In this document: piece by piece, positions 9,753-18,767 of the stretch
Layout of the letters: the number at the start of each line of letters is the position of its first letter
Numbering within the stretch: the first letter of the stretch is position 1
From: Paenibacillus sp. FSL H7-0737
GTDB taxonomy: Bacteria > Bacillota > Bacilli > Paenibacillales > Paenibacillaceae
Reading direction: 5' to 3'
Length of the DNA stretch: 64,000 nucleotides
Assembly (NCBI RefSeq): GCF_000758545.1
Contig: NZ_CP009279.1
Span: forward strand, 5,022,001-5,086,000
Position numbers and translations under genes: made by a program
Notes under the pieces: model-generated
Told to the model about the DNA's origin: nothing
Seen by the model: only the letters and a program-made list of their open reading frames with translations
Databases searched by the model: none

Positions 9753-11507
9753 ATGCGTCATTTTTACAAAAAGTATATTTATATGCCTTTTATCGACCTT
9801 AGCTTTCGCTCCAAGCTATTCCTCGTGTTCGTTCTGGTCACCATTCTTCCAATGATGCTTTTTGTCTATTTTTCATTCGAACTTACAAAATCAAAGCTGA
9901 CCGATCAAATCTACATCAATATGATGAATTCAACGGCCCAGATCAACAAGAACCTGGAGAACAAACTGGACAGCTATGAGCATATTTCCGCTTCTATTTA
10001 CTTGGATAATAGGCTAGCCACTTACCTCACGAGCGAATATCAAGATGATCCATCTTATCTAGACGTCTATCAATATATTGGCAATCGTATAGACACGGTA
10101 ATGGCTGCCTATCCCGATTTTGGTAGCGTTTTCATTTATTCCGATAATCCATCACTGCCCAAGGATAATTACTATATCAAGCCGGTTACACCCGAAGTGA
10201 AAGAGACAGAGCTGTACAAGCAGCTGATGCAGTCTCATGGGAATATTATTCATCTGTCCTCACCACAGTCACAAGATAATCCCGCAATGTTTACACTGGC
10301 TAGGTTACTGAACAATAATCGCAACCAATATCCCTACGGTATTCTGGTCTTCGAAATATCCGAATCGGTGATCTATTCTTTAATGGAGAAAGAAGCAGGC
10401 GGCAAAGATATTTTTATCGTTAATGACAAGGGCCTTATTTTATCAGCCGCCGACAAACAATTATTAAATACAAGTCTGCCGGAAATGCTTGACCAGAACT
10501 TTGATGAATTGCCTTCTGGCAGATTTGATACTACCTATAAAGGGGAAAAGGCTTTCGCCGTCTATAACACGCTCACAAATGGATGGAAAACCGTCTCTAT
10601 ATTCCCTTATGACAGTATCATTCAGGATGCGAAATCACTGTCAGAGCTCATCATCAAAATCTCTTTAGGCTTTATAGTCGTCGCATTATTGCTGATTTAT
10701 ATTACTGCATCGATGTTTAGCAAGCGTATTCGAATGTTAATCCGAATGATCCGGCGGCTAGAACGTGGTGACTTCAACCCTACGAATGATGATTATTTAG
10801 GTAATGATGAAATTGGCCAGCTTCATTTTGCCTTCAAGCAAATGACTACACGCTTAAAGAGTCTAATCACCGAAGTGTATCAGAAGGAGCTACAGAACAA
10901 GGAGGCAGAGCTTGACCTGCTTCAGGCCCAGATCAACCCCCATTTTCTGTACAATACACTGGGCTCCATTTCGTCTCTTGCCCTAAAACATCAAGATACT
11001 CGCATTCAGGATTTGGTGCTTCATCTCGCCAAGTTTTATCGCATCTCCCTGAATAAAGGAAAGAGCATCTTAACTATTAATGAAGAATTGAAGCTGACGC
11101 AAAGCTACAATGCCATTCAACTGATCCGATTCAAAGGACAACTGAACATCACTTACAATATTGATGAAGCGATCTTACCTTACTCTACAGTCAAGCTAGC
11201 CTTGCAGCCTTTTGTAGAAAATGCGGTGCTTCATGCGGTGTGGAATCAGGAAAGCCCGCTAAATATTCATATCAAAGGCATAGTCGAAAATAGTGATATT
11301 ATTCTATCTGTAATTGATGATGGCATGGGGATGAGCCGTGAGACACTTCACACTTTACTTGACGATAAACCCGGGCGAGGTTATGGGATTTCAAACGTAG
11401 ATCGACGGATAAAACTGAGGTTTGGTGAGCATTACGGCGTTACAGTGTTTAGTAGGCTCGGAATAGGAACCACTGTGCAAATTCGCTTACCGCAAAAGGA
11501 AATGTAG
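9753..11507 (+). CDS. Two-component sensor histidine kinase, YesM type
   Basis: Membrane sensor of 584 residues. A membrane segment at about 22-42 and another at about 295-318 bracket an extracellular Cache-like sensing domain. A HAMP linker follows (319-375), then a His_kinase domain with the phospho-acceptor histidine in QINPHFLYNTLGSI near residue 395, and an ATPase domain with the N-box EN (FVENAVLHAV) and G-box DDGMGMS. The probable partner is the YesN-type regulator at 16999-18540, 5.5 kb away beyond an SLH enzyme. It likely senses the sugar bound by the neighbouring lipoprotein and drives transporter 1 and nearby glycosidases. Confidence 0.92.
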   Translation: MRHFYKKYIYMPFIDLSFRSKLFLVFVLVTILPMMLFVYFSFELTKSKLTDQIYINMMNSTAQINKNLENKLDSYEHISASIYLDNRLATYLTSEYQDDPSYLDVYQYIGNRIDTVMAAYPDFGSVFIYSDNPSLPKDNYYIKPVTPEVKETELYKQLMQSHGNIIHLSSPQSQDNPAMFTLARLLNNNRNQYPYGILVFEISESVIYSLMEKEAGGKDIFIVNDKGLILSAADKQLLNTSLPEMLDQNFDELPSGRFDTTYKGEKAFAVYNTLTNGWKTVSIFPYDSIIQDAKSLSELIIKISLGFIVVALLLIYITASMFSKRIRMLIRMIRRLERGDFNPTNDDYLGNDEIGQLHFAFKQMTTRLKSLITEVYQKELQNKEAELDLLQAQINPHFLYNTLGSISSLALKHQDTRIQDLVLHLAKFYRISLNKGKSILTINEELKLTQSYNAIQLIRFKGQLNITYNIDEAILPYSTVKLALQPFVENAVLHAVWNQESPLNIHIKGIVENSDIILSVIDDGMGMSRETLHTLLDDKPGRGYGISNVDRRIKLRFGEHYGVTVFSRLGIGTTVQIRLPQKEM

Positions 11508-11558
11508 GGAACGACGCATCTGAATAACCGCAAAGCTTATTGAAAAATCAGAAATATT

Positions 11559-11765
11559 GATTAACAATTAGGGAAATCCTCCCTGAAATTTGGCGATTTT
11601 TGCTTATTATACTGATAATCAGGGAAATCCTCCCTGATTATTTGCTGATTTGGAGGTAAATTCAGAATTCGCCCGATTATTAGGGAGGATTTCCCTAATT
11701 ACATCGCATCCAAGAATTTTTTGGCTATTTTTAGGGAGATTTTCCCTAATCGCTCTCACCTAGCC
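11559..11765 (+). repeat. Four-palindrome extragenic element, copy 1
   Basis: The 396-base gap between the kinase gene and the convergent SLH enzyme holds four AGGGA...TCCCT palindromes near 11568, 11617, 11678 and 11731. The second has a 9-bp perfect arm (AATCAGGGA/TCCCTGATT). The first two have the loop AATCC and the last two its complement. The whole stretch, spacers included (for example the GAATTC at 11666-11671), aligns end to end with the reverse complement of 24607-24813. It encodes nothing obvious. It could be a mobile extragenic repeat, an RNA with four hairpins, or a cluster of protein-binding dyads. Confidence 0.85.
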
Positions 11766-11840
11766 TAGTTACCACGAGCTTGCCACGAGCCCCTCGATAT
11801 AACCATTATCATTTTAATAAAGCTTCAGTGAACACCAAAA

Positions 11841-11883
11841 ACGAAGGAGCTAAGCATCTAGAGATTGCTTAACTCCTTCGTTC
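11841..11883 (-). terminator. Terminator of SLH alpha-galactosidase gene
   Basis: AACGAAGGAG-TAAGCA pairs with TGCTTAACTCCTTCGTT in a long stem with A and T flanks. It lies 20 bases past the stop codon of the 1602-residue enzyme. Confidence 0.85.
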
Positions 11884-11903
11884 ATTTGTATATTTGCAAT
11901 GTT

Positions 11904-14900
11904 TTACTTCATAATCAAGTTATAAATCACTTGGGTCGCTTCTGCTCGGGAAGCGACCCCTTTTGGTGCAAATAGACCTTCATTTTGACCTTGAACCAGT
12001 CCTAGGCTGGCTGCTCCCTTTACAGAAGCGGCTGCCCAAAAGGAGACCTGCTTCATATCTTTGAATGTCACATCAGTTGAAGCAACAGTTACTTTGCCAT
12101 TCTTCAGCTCATAGGCTTTCATTAACATGACCGTGATTTCTTCACGGGTAATCTGTGCAGCCGGCTCGAACTTGGTCGTACTTCTGCCGCTCACGATGCC
12201 CGCCTTGTAAGCGATAGAAATGGACTCCGCGTACCAAGCAGACGGTGCAACATCAGCAAAGCTAACATCTCCCCTTGTGGTCAACCCAAGGGAATGAACG
12301 AGCATAGAGGTGAACTCGGCACGCGTAATCGCACGGTTTGGTTCAAACTTGTCTTTGCTAGTCCCTTGAACATACAGCTTCGCCGCCAGCTCTTGGATTG
12401 CAGGACTAGCCCAGTGATTGGCTGGCACATCGACAAAGGTCCGTTTGAGCTCCAGCACAGCATATTTACTGAAGTGGTTAACTTGTGCTGTCAATACACC
12501 ATCAGCATAATTCGCAGAGATATATTCCAGCTTACCGTTATCCGCAATATAGTAAATGCCTCCACGCTTGGAATCAAAGCCTTCTCCTACTGTCATGCTT
12601 AGCGTAATGGGTTGATCGAACGCAGAAAGCGTTTCTGTTGTGCCAGCTTTCGTGGTCACCGACAGACTGAACTCATAGATATCACCCATGAGCCTAACCT
12701 GTGCTTGAGTAGTTCCCTCCGCTGCAGCAATGATCTCATTCGCCTTGCTGCTGAGTGGTGCTAATTTCAGGGTTATCGTGCTATCATCCCGCTGACCTTC
12801 CGGTAGCTTGCTCTGCAACTGGCGGAGCAGATCCGCAGGCACCTTCATGGAGAACTTACCGGACTTCAGAACCAGCGTGTGATTCGCCAACTGGCGAACT
12901 ACATCAGAGGAAAATTGTATCTGCTGTGTATCTCCCTTAATCTCCACGATGACATTACCAGATGCACTATCCACTTTCAGCATCTCTGGTGTAAGGATTA
13001 GAGTGCCCGCGCCATTCTCTTGATCTACAATGCTACCAGGAGTACCGTTGTTGTTACCCGGATTCGCAGGGACTTCAGGATTTCCCGGTTCTATAGTGGA
13101 GGCTGCTTTGACTGTAACTTCTGCCGTAGCTTTGAAGCCGCCGTCTACTGTTTCCACAGTAATTGTGGTTCTCCCAGCATTTACAGCCGTTACCGTTCCA
13201 TACACTACGGTAGCTACAGACGTATCGCTCGAAGTCCAGTGCACTGCTTTATTCGCCGCCTCTTCCGGAGATAGCGTAGCCGTCAACTTTCCGGTTTCAC
13301 CAGCGGTTAATGTTAGCTCTGTCTTATCTAGCGATACACCTGTTACTTTCTTAGGTGCAGCTGTCAATTTTACCAGTTTCGATTCAGTCGGCTGCAAGGA
13401 CAATGCGAGTGTTCCTGAAATAGTCGAAACCTCTCCCGTCCATAGGTCTTGCATAGTGTACGAATCCGCTGCGTCCAGTCCGGCTCTACCAAGATTCACC
13501 GTTTTGTCTGCAGAAGCATTGGCGCTGTAGTTGAATACAGCCAGATAATAATCGTTGCCGTCTTTCATCACAAAAGTATCCGCTGCATTTGCATTCGTAT
13601 TTCCTTCCAGCGGCTTGAATACTTTTCCTTTTAATGCTAATTCGAGAACCTCCTTGTTGTTAAACAAGGCAGTCATGTACTCCTGTGCCTTTGGATCGTT
13701 AACATCATCAGAGCCGAGAAGTACGGTACCGGCGATGACGCCAGAGTTCATTCGACTGCGAGCTTCAGTTAAGCTGAAAGCGCGGGCCAACGCTAAATGA
13801 TCGGGATCCGTATAGGTGTAAATTGTGCCATTTTGCCAGAATCCATAAGTTAACGAATTCAGCATGTATTCCGTTTCATTGATCTTGCCGTAGGTGTCGC
13901 AGGAAATACGTCTGCTGTGTGCATATTGGCTTGGAAAGATTGGCGCAATAGATGCGCTAATGAACATTTTTCCATCCAAACGATCTTTCACATAACGCAT
14001 TCCTTCATTGTATGCTTGAATCCCTGTCGTTACGGTTGGATCGAAATGTTGTCCCTCAAGCGAACCGTGCGTCAAGAAATCCAATTTGATGAAGGTAAAG
14101 CCCAGATCCTTAAATTTGTCCAAAAAATAATTCATGCGCAGTTTAGCACCTGGATGTGTCACATCCAGAGGAAAAGCCCCATCCAGCGTCGGCAGCGGTT
14201 TACCCTCGGCATCTTTGAGGACAATATCGCCATACGTATACTTATTGTCGGTACCCTCTACCGGCTGGCTCATATTGTTGCCCCAATATACAAATGGTGC
14301 CCAATAGATACCTGCATGCTGACCATTACCCTTAATTACTGATACAGCGTCAGCAAGCTGCTTATCATTCAAATTGTCCCAATAGGAATCCATATTAATA
14401 AATACATTACCGTTATTATTGAAATCATTTAGGTGCTCCTTATAATAATTGGAGACATCCACAACGTCTTGGTATGAAAGTGTACCTTCGTAAGCTCCCC
14501 AGCTGTTAAAACCAACAGGTACGCCTTGCGGCAACTCAGGATTCAGCAACAGTGGAGGTGTGATGATCGCATTAGCTTTTCCGTATTCCTCGAGTCCTGT
14601 GCGGTAATCACTGAATGCCCCCACCATAATCATCGGCGAAGACAACTCTGCACCTGTAAGCATGCCATGAGGCTGGGTATCCCGTGTAACGTCGCTGGCT
14701 GCCCCGCCATAAACCGTTAGCTCATTCAGCCGATTAGAAGATCCTTTCCAGTCGATCCCGGTCTTCCACGTATCATGAGTGACCGACCCAAGCACAAGAC
14801 CGCTGCGTGTCGAGTTATTAAAGATAGTCGTCATTTCATAGCTGGTATCCGCACGGTTCATAGATTGAGATTTATAACGAATCCAAGCATCATTGTCAAA

Positions 14901-16712
14901 AGGAACGGTTAGTACTCGGTTATCTGCACTGGCACCGATATCCACTCCACCTGAACGTTTTACGGTAATAGGTGACATATAATTAGTCTGTAGCACCGTA
15001 TCGCTAATGGCATCCAGACGAGTTAAGAAATACTTCTGATCGTCATAAAACTTGTAAGCCTGTTTGAGCGTTGGCTGTCCAGCTGAGGTGTGAACAAAAG
15101 TAAGCTCCACTCCTTTGCCAAAGCCATCCTGAATTTCTACTGGAGCACCAGCACTTGTATGATTCTCATAGCTTGTAGTCTCAACGAGAGTATCACCGAG
15201 TTTGATGCTGCTATAGATTCCTTGCAGCTTCTGACCATCCGTCCACTTGTAGCTTGCGTATCCAGACTTAGTATTAAAGGAAACCTCATATTGTCCATTC
15301 GATACGAGCGTTCCATAAGTATATTCGGTAACGGTGATGGCCCCGTAGTTATTCGAAGCCCCTGGTGTCCCCAGATCACCTTCCTCTTCAACTGGAGGAT
15401 TAGGATCTGTACCCAATGCCGGTTCTACAATAATTCGATCCAGATCTGGCGCGTACCAGTTGCCGTCTGAGAATTTGATTGTATTCTCGCCTTCGTTCAG
15501 AGGCAGTGTAAGCTCATATGTGAGCGCCGTATCCCAGTCTGGTGTCTTTGGCAGTTCATAATACTGCTCTGCCCCACCATTAGCGCTGACGTATAAGCTG
15601 CGCGGGTCACCTGAGAAATAAGCTACCGTGATCCGATAATCCCCTGTCATCGGAGCCGTAATCTTATTGAAAGTTAAGGAACTGCCGCCATTCAGATACC
15701 CTACCTTCTGTCCACCGGAAGCATTCGGGCTATCGCCAACTCGCGCTTCTCCAGTTAAATCATTGACCGGAGACTCAGCTTCATAACTGATCGTATACGG
15801 AATGACTTCAATCCGGTCGAAATCTGGAGAGTACCAGTTATGATCCGAGAAAGTGATCGTGTTCAGCCCTTCCTGCAAGGAGGCTTCTACATCATAAGTT
15901 CCTACCGTATCCCAGCTTGCTGTCTTTGGCAGATCAACCAATTCATCCAGTCCATCATTCACCTGCATATAGACAGGCCGCTGGTCACCGGAAATATAGG
16001 AAATACGGATCAAATACGTTCCCGCTGCCGGCACAGTGACATTTGTGAACTGTAAAGTACTGTTTTTATTCATATCCTTTACAATTTTTCCACCGGAACC
16101 AACGCTGCTGTCTGCTATTTTGGCGTTGCCTGTAATTATATTTTCAGGCGCTTCAGCTTCTATGATTGCACCATGCAGCTTCTCCTTCCAGTCGCCTCCA
16201 GATCCTTCACCTGGGTCGCTGTCGTCCAGTCCATGAATTACGATCTTGTCGATGTCTGGAGAATACCAGTTGTTGTCATCAATCAGGATGCTGTTCTCTC
16301 CAGCATTCAGCGGAAGTGTTACATCATAAGTTCCCACCGTATCCCAATCCACTGTCTTGGGTGGTTCTTCAAACTGCTTATCGCCGCCATTGGCACTGAT
16401 ATTGAATGGCCGCGAATCGCCAGAGATATAGTACACTGTAATTTTATAATTCCCACTCTCACTTACAGTCACATGATTAAACTGCAAAGTGCTTCCTTGA
16501 TACATGCCTCCGACTTTCTGCCCCCCGGAAGCCGCTGGGTGTTCAGAAATAGAAGCATTGCCAGTCATAGCATTTCCATCAGCTTCAGCTTCATAGGTAG
16601 TATTCTCTGTATCATCGGCATAAACCGTACTGACAAACTGACCGCCACTGCCTATTACCAAGCAGATGATGACAAAGAACAAAAATCCTCTTTTCATTGC
16701 TTTCCCAAACAT
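11904..16712 (-). CDS. SLH-anchored alpha-galactosidase-like glycosidase with three CBMs
   Basis: Secreted 1602-residue enzyme held on the cell wall. Order: signal peptide (1-32); three tandem CBM6/35-like modules of about 120 residues (about 38-160, 185-305, 308-430), each ending in NWY(S/A)PD.D.I; a catalytic region (about 455-1130) of the melibiase clan (GH36-like) with nucleophile motif FIKLDFL near 877 and a later SCD; a Big_2 Ig-like domain (about 1145-1225); a linker; and three SLH domains (about 1410-1602). The start has GGAGGG six bases ahead. Its catalytic core is homologous to the cytosolic enzyme at 22286-24346, so the same linkage seems to be cut outside and inside the cell. Exact substrate is not known. 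Confidence 0.88.
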   Translation of the reverse strand: MFGKAMKRGFLFFVIICLVIGSGGQFVSTVYADDTENTTYEAEADGNAMTGNASISEHPAASGGQKVGGMYQGSTLQFNHVTVSESGNYKITVYYISGDSRPFNISANGGDKQFEEPPKTVDWDTVGTYDVTLPLNAGENSILIDDNNWYSPDIDKIVIHGLDDSDPGEGSGGDWKEKLHGAIIEAEAPENIITGNAKIADSSVGSGGKIVKDMNKNSTLQFTNVTVPAAGTYLIRISYISGDQRPVYMQVNDGLDELVDLPKTASWDTVGTYDVEASLQEGLNTITFSDHNWYSPDFDRIEVIPYTISYEAESPVNDLTGEARVGDSPNASGGQKVGYLNGGSSLTFNKITAPMTGDYRITVAYFSGDPRSLYVSANGGAEQYYELPKTPDWDTALTYELTLPLNEGENTIKFSDGNWYAPDLDRIIVEPALGTDPNPPVEEEGDLGTPGASNNYGAITVTEYTYGTLVSNGQYEVSFNTKSGYASYKWTDGQKLQGIYSSIKLGDTLVETTSYENHTSAGAPVEIQDGFGKGVELTFVHTSAGQPTLKQAYKFYDDQKYFLTRLDAISDTVLQTNYMSPITVKRSGGVDIGASADNRVLTVPFDNDAWIRYKSQSMNRADTSYEMTTIFNNSTRSGLVLGSVTHDTWKTGIDWKGSSNRLNELTVYGGAASDVTRDTQPHGMLTGAELSSPMIMVGAFSDYRTGLEEYGKANAIITPPLLLNPELPQGVPVGFNSWGAYEGTLSYQDVVDVSNYYKEHLNDFNNNGNVFINMDSYWDNLNDKQLADAVSVIKGNGQHAGIYWAPFVYWGNNMSQPVEGTDNKYTYGDIVLKDAEGKPLPTLDGAFPLDVTHPGAKLRMNYFLDKFKDLGFTFIKLDFLTHGSLEGQHFDPTVTTGIQAYNEGMRYVKDRLDGKMFISASIAPIFPSQYAHSRRISCDTYGKINETEYMLNSLTYGFWQNGTIYTYTDPDHLALARAFSLTEARSRMNSGVIAGTVLLGSDDVNDPKAQEYMTALFNNKEVLELALKGKVFKPLEGNTNANAADTFVMKDGNDYYLAVFNYSANASADKTVNLGRAGLDAADSYTMQDLWTGEVSTISGTLALSLQPTESKLVKLTAAPKKVTGVSLDKTELTLTAGETGKLTATLSPEEAANKAVHWTSSDTSVATVVYGTVTAVNAGRTTITVETVDGGFKATAEVTVKAASTIEPGNPEVPANPGNNNGTPGSIVDQENGAGTLILTPEMLKVDSASGNVIVEIKGDTQQIQFSSDVVRQLANHTLVLKSGKFSMKVPADLLRQLQSKLPEGQRDDSTITLKLAPLSSKANEIIAAAEGTTQAQVRLMGDIYEFSLSVTTKAGTTETLSAFDQPITLSMTVGEGFDSKRGGIYYIADNGKLEYISANYADGVLTAQVNHFSKYAVLELKRTFVDVPANHWASPAIQELAAKLYVQGTSKDKFEPNRAITRAEFTSMLVHSLGLTTRGDVSFADVAPSAWYAESISIAYKAGIVSGRSTTKFEPAAQITREEITVMLMKAYELKNGKVTVASTDVTFKDMKQVSFWAAASVKGAASLGLVQGQNEGLFAPKGVASRAEATQVIYNLIMK

Positions 16713-16806
16713 TTAATCCCTCCGTTTGTAGGTCTCCTTGCACTTTTGTGATATTCGGGCTATATCTGTCCATCAAGTCATCAAAGGAGTTGATTAAGAA
16801 GCATCT

Positions 16807-16820
16807 TGAAAGCGCTACCG
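16807..16820 (-). promoter_or_regulatory. cre-like site upstream of SLH enzyme
   Basis: TGAAAGCGCTACCG resembles a CcpA cre box and lies about 95 bases upstream of the start of the SLH alpha-galactosidase gene, in the 286-base gap to the response-regulator gene. Confidence 0.45.
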
Positions 16821-16998
16821 ATTTTCGATGAACTAAAACGCCTTTGATTGCCTTGATGAATGAAGCCCCTCACATGTGCTAGTTATAATACATGCTTAAT
16901 TGTAAAAAGCAGAGGGATTAATATCCATATCGCAAGTTTACTATTCGTAAGGGAAAGTAACTTTATTTCCTATTTGCCGAACCGAAGCGCTGGCACAA

Positions 16999-18540
16999 TC
17001 ATAGACTCTTCCTATACTCGTTAGGTGTAACTCCTTGGTTCTTCAGAAATAGGGAGATAAAATAAGACGTGCTTTCGTAACCGACTCTTTGAGCGATATC
17101 CTGAATCTTGAGCGAGCCGTCAGCCAGCAACTCTGTAGCCTTATCGAGCCGGATACGTGTTAAATAATCGTGAATCGTGATACCAGTCTTGTCTTTAAAA
17201 ATGGAGCGTAAATAGTTCGGCGATAAATAAACCTGATCAGATAAGCTATTGATCGTAATCGGCTGATCAAAATTCTGGTCGATCATACTGCGAACCTTGT
17301 GAACTAGCTTCGTGTTTTTGTCCATAAGCCGCTCACCCAGCAAGCTCATAGCATTGCCTGCAGTGCCCAGGATCAAATCCTCAATCTCATTTAAAGTCAG
17401 TGCATTATAGATGGAATGATATAACTCCGCCCGTTTAACCCCCTCAGGAACAGGTTGATGCAGTTGCTCCAGCAGCTCGTCGACAAGATCAATCGCCCAA
17501 TCGCAGATATTTTTTTTCTTGATTCTTAGTGTGGCTAGCCCCTCGAAATACTGATGCAGCTTCTGTGCGGCTTGCTCGAAATCTAGCTGATTGATAGCTT
17601 CAAACCACTCTTTCCTATTAAAAGGTGGCACATGCTCACTATCAAACTGGTTTGAAATCGCCAAGGCATGAATAATTGAACCCGTACCTTTATAGAAACG
17701 CTCGTTTAGGATTTCACGCGTCTGCTTATACAGACAATGTAACTCCGTTAATTCGGTTTCCTGCGCACCGACTGCTGCCGTCACTGTGAAATCCAGTCCA
17801 CTTCGGATAGCCGCGGCCAAATCCTCCCACGCATAATACCCAGGCTGTTGGCGTGCTTCCATAAACACACCTACCTCCCCATCTTTGTAGGGCACAAATA
17901 CCGTCTCTATATTCTTTGACTTGAAGAAATGATCCAGAAAAGCTACCAACCGGTTCTTACAATCCTCCAGACTCTGCTGTTCCCCCTCTGCCTCAATCGG
18001 ATCGATACTGAACAGCGCCATTGCGTAGCGATTCCTCTCAGACTCACGGGTAAGCTTGCAATAGCTGGTCGCCAGATCAGCGGCATGTTCCGCATTTTTT
18101 TCATAGGAAAGCTCCTTAAGAAGGTTCGTTTTAGCCGCCTCCATGGAACGTTTCTTCATTTGAACTTCCTCACAGCGCTGCTTCACCTTTGCGATAACGC
18201 TTCCAATTTCATTCAAGTCGAGGGGCTTCAGTAAATATCCAACAGCACCTACATTTAGAGCCGATTTTACATAGTTGAATTCGTCATGCCCAGTCAGGAA
18301 CATTAACTGCATCCAGTCATAGCTCTCATGTATTTTTTTAGCCATTTCAATACCGTTCATAATCGGCATCTGGACATCTGTAAGAATAATATCAGGTCTA
18401 ATGGCCTCTATCTTCTCTAGAGCCTCTCTACCATTACTCGCAGTTCCGACGACATAAATGCCCATTTCTTCCCAGCGGATATAATCTCTCATCATCTCAA
18501 GGCCTATTTCTTCATCATCAACTAGAAAAATACTATACAC
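16999..18540 (-). CDS. Response regulator, YesN type (REC + AraC HTH)
   Basis: Two-component response regulator of 513 residues. The receiver domain (1-125) has the acidic pair DDEE near 8-11, phospho-acceptor Asp in DIILTDVQMP near 54-56 and Lys in YLLKPLD near 104. A long middle region (about 150-400) is followed by an AraC double HTH (about 410-513) ending in SYFISLFLKNQGVTPNEYRK. The start is a GTG at 18540 with GAGGAGGGG upstream. It is the only YesN-type regulator nearby and is the likely partner of the kinase at 9753-11507, controlling the intervening glycosidase and transporter genes. Confidence 0.92.
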   Translation of the reverse strand: MYSIFLVDDEEIGLEMMRDYIRWEEMGIYVVGTASNGREALEKIEAIRPDIILTDVQMPIMNGIEMAKKIHESYDWMQLMFLTGHDEFNYVKSALNVGAVGYLLKPLDLNEIGSVIAKVKQRCEEVQMKKRSMEAAKTNLLKELSYEKNAEHAADLATSYCKLTRESERNRYAMALFSIDPIEAEGEQQSLEDCKNRLVAFLDHFFKSKNIETVFVPYKDGEVGVFMEARQQPGYYAWEDLAAAIRSGLDFTVTAAVGAQETELTELHCLYKQTREILNERFYKGTGSIIHALAISNQFDSEHVPPFNRKEWFEAINQLDFEQAAQKLHQYFEGLATLRIKKKNICDWAIDLVDELLEQLHQPVPEGVKRAELYHSIYNALTLNEIEDLILGTAGNAMSLLGERLMDKNTKLVHKVRSMIDQNFDQPITINSLSDQVYLSPNYLRSIFKDKTGITIHDYLTRIRLDKATELLADGSLKIQDIAQRVGYESTSYFISLFLKNQGVTPNEYRKSL

Positions 18541-18670
18541 TGATGTCCCCTCCTCTTTGTTGTCTGCATCTGTTTCTTCTATTATATTCTTTTCCCCTTA
18601 GGCTACTATGATCCAAATAAATGAAAGTTATTTTCAGGCATGAATCGTTAATTTGCAGACATCGGCAAAA

Positions 18671-18761
18671 GGGCTATCCGGTCCATAACAGACCGGATAG
18701 CCCTTTAATCATGCGCTAATAACCCAGCATAATTAAAGCGGGGGTTCATATCACCCCCGCT
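18671..18761 (-). terminator. Tandem terminators after GH95 gene
   Basis: Two hairpins in tandem: a 9-bp stem AGCGGGGGT/CACCCCCGCT at 18737-18761 and a 13-bp stem GGGCTATCCGGTC/GACCGGATAGCCC at 18671-18703, each followed by Ts on the minus strand. They insulate the response-regulator gene from the GH95 gene. Confidence 0.9.
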
Positions 18762-18767
18762 GAATCA

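Noticed and set aside
11559..11765. Repeated AGGGA/TCCCT units as a CRISPR array
   Set aside because: Units are palindromic, unequal, in both orientations, with only four copies and no cas genes.
13030..13530. Plus-strand open frame of 166 codons inside the SLH enzyme gene
   Set aside because: Lies wholly antisense to a gene with clear domains and has no ribosome site.
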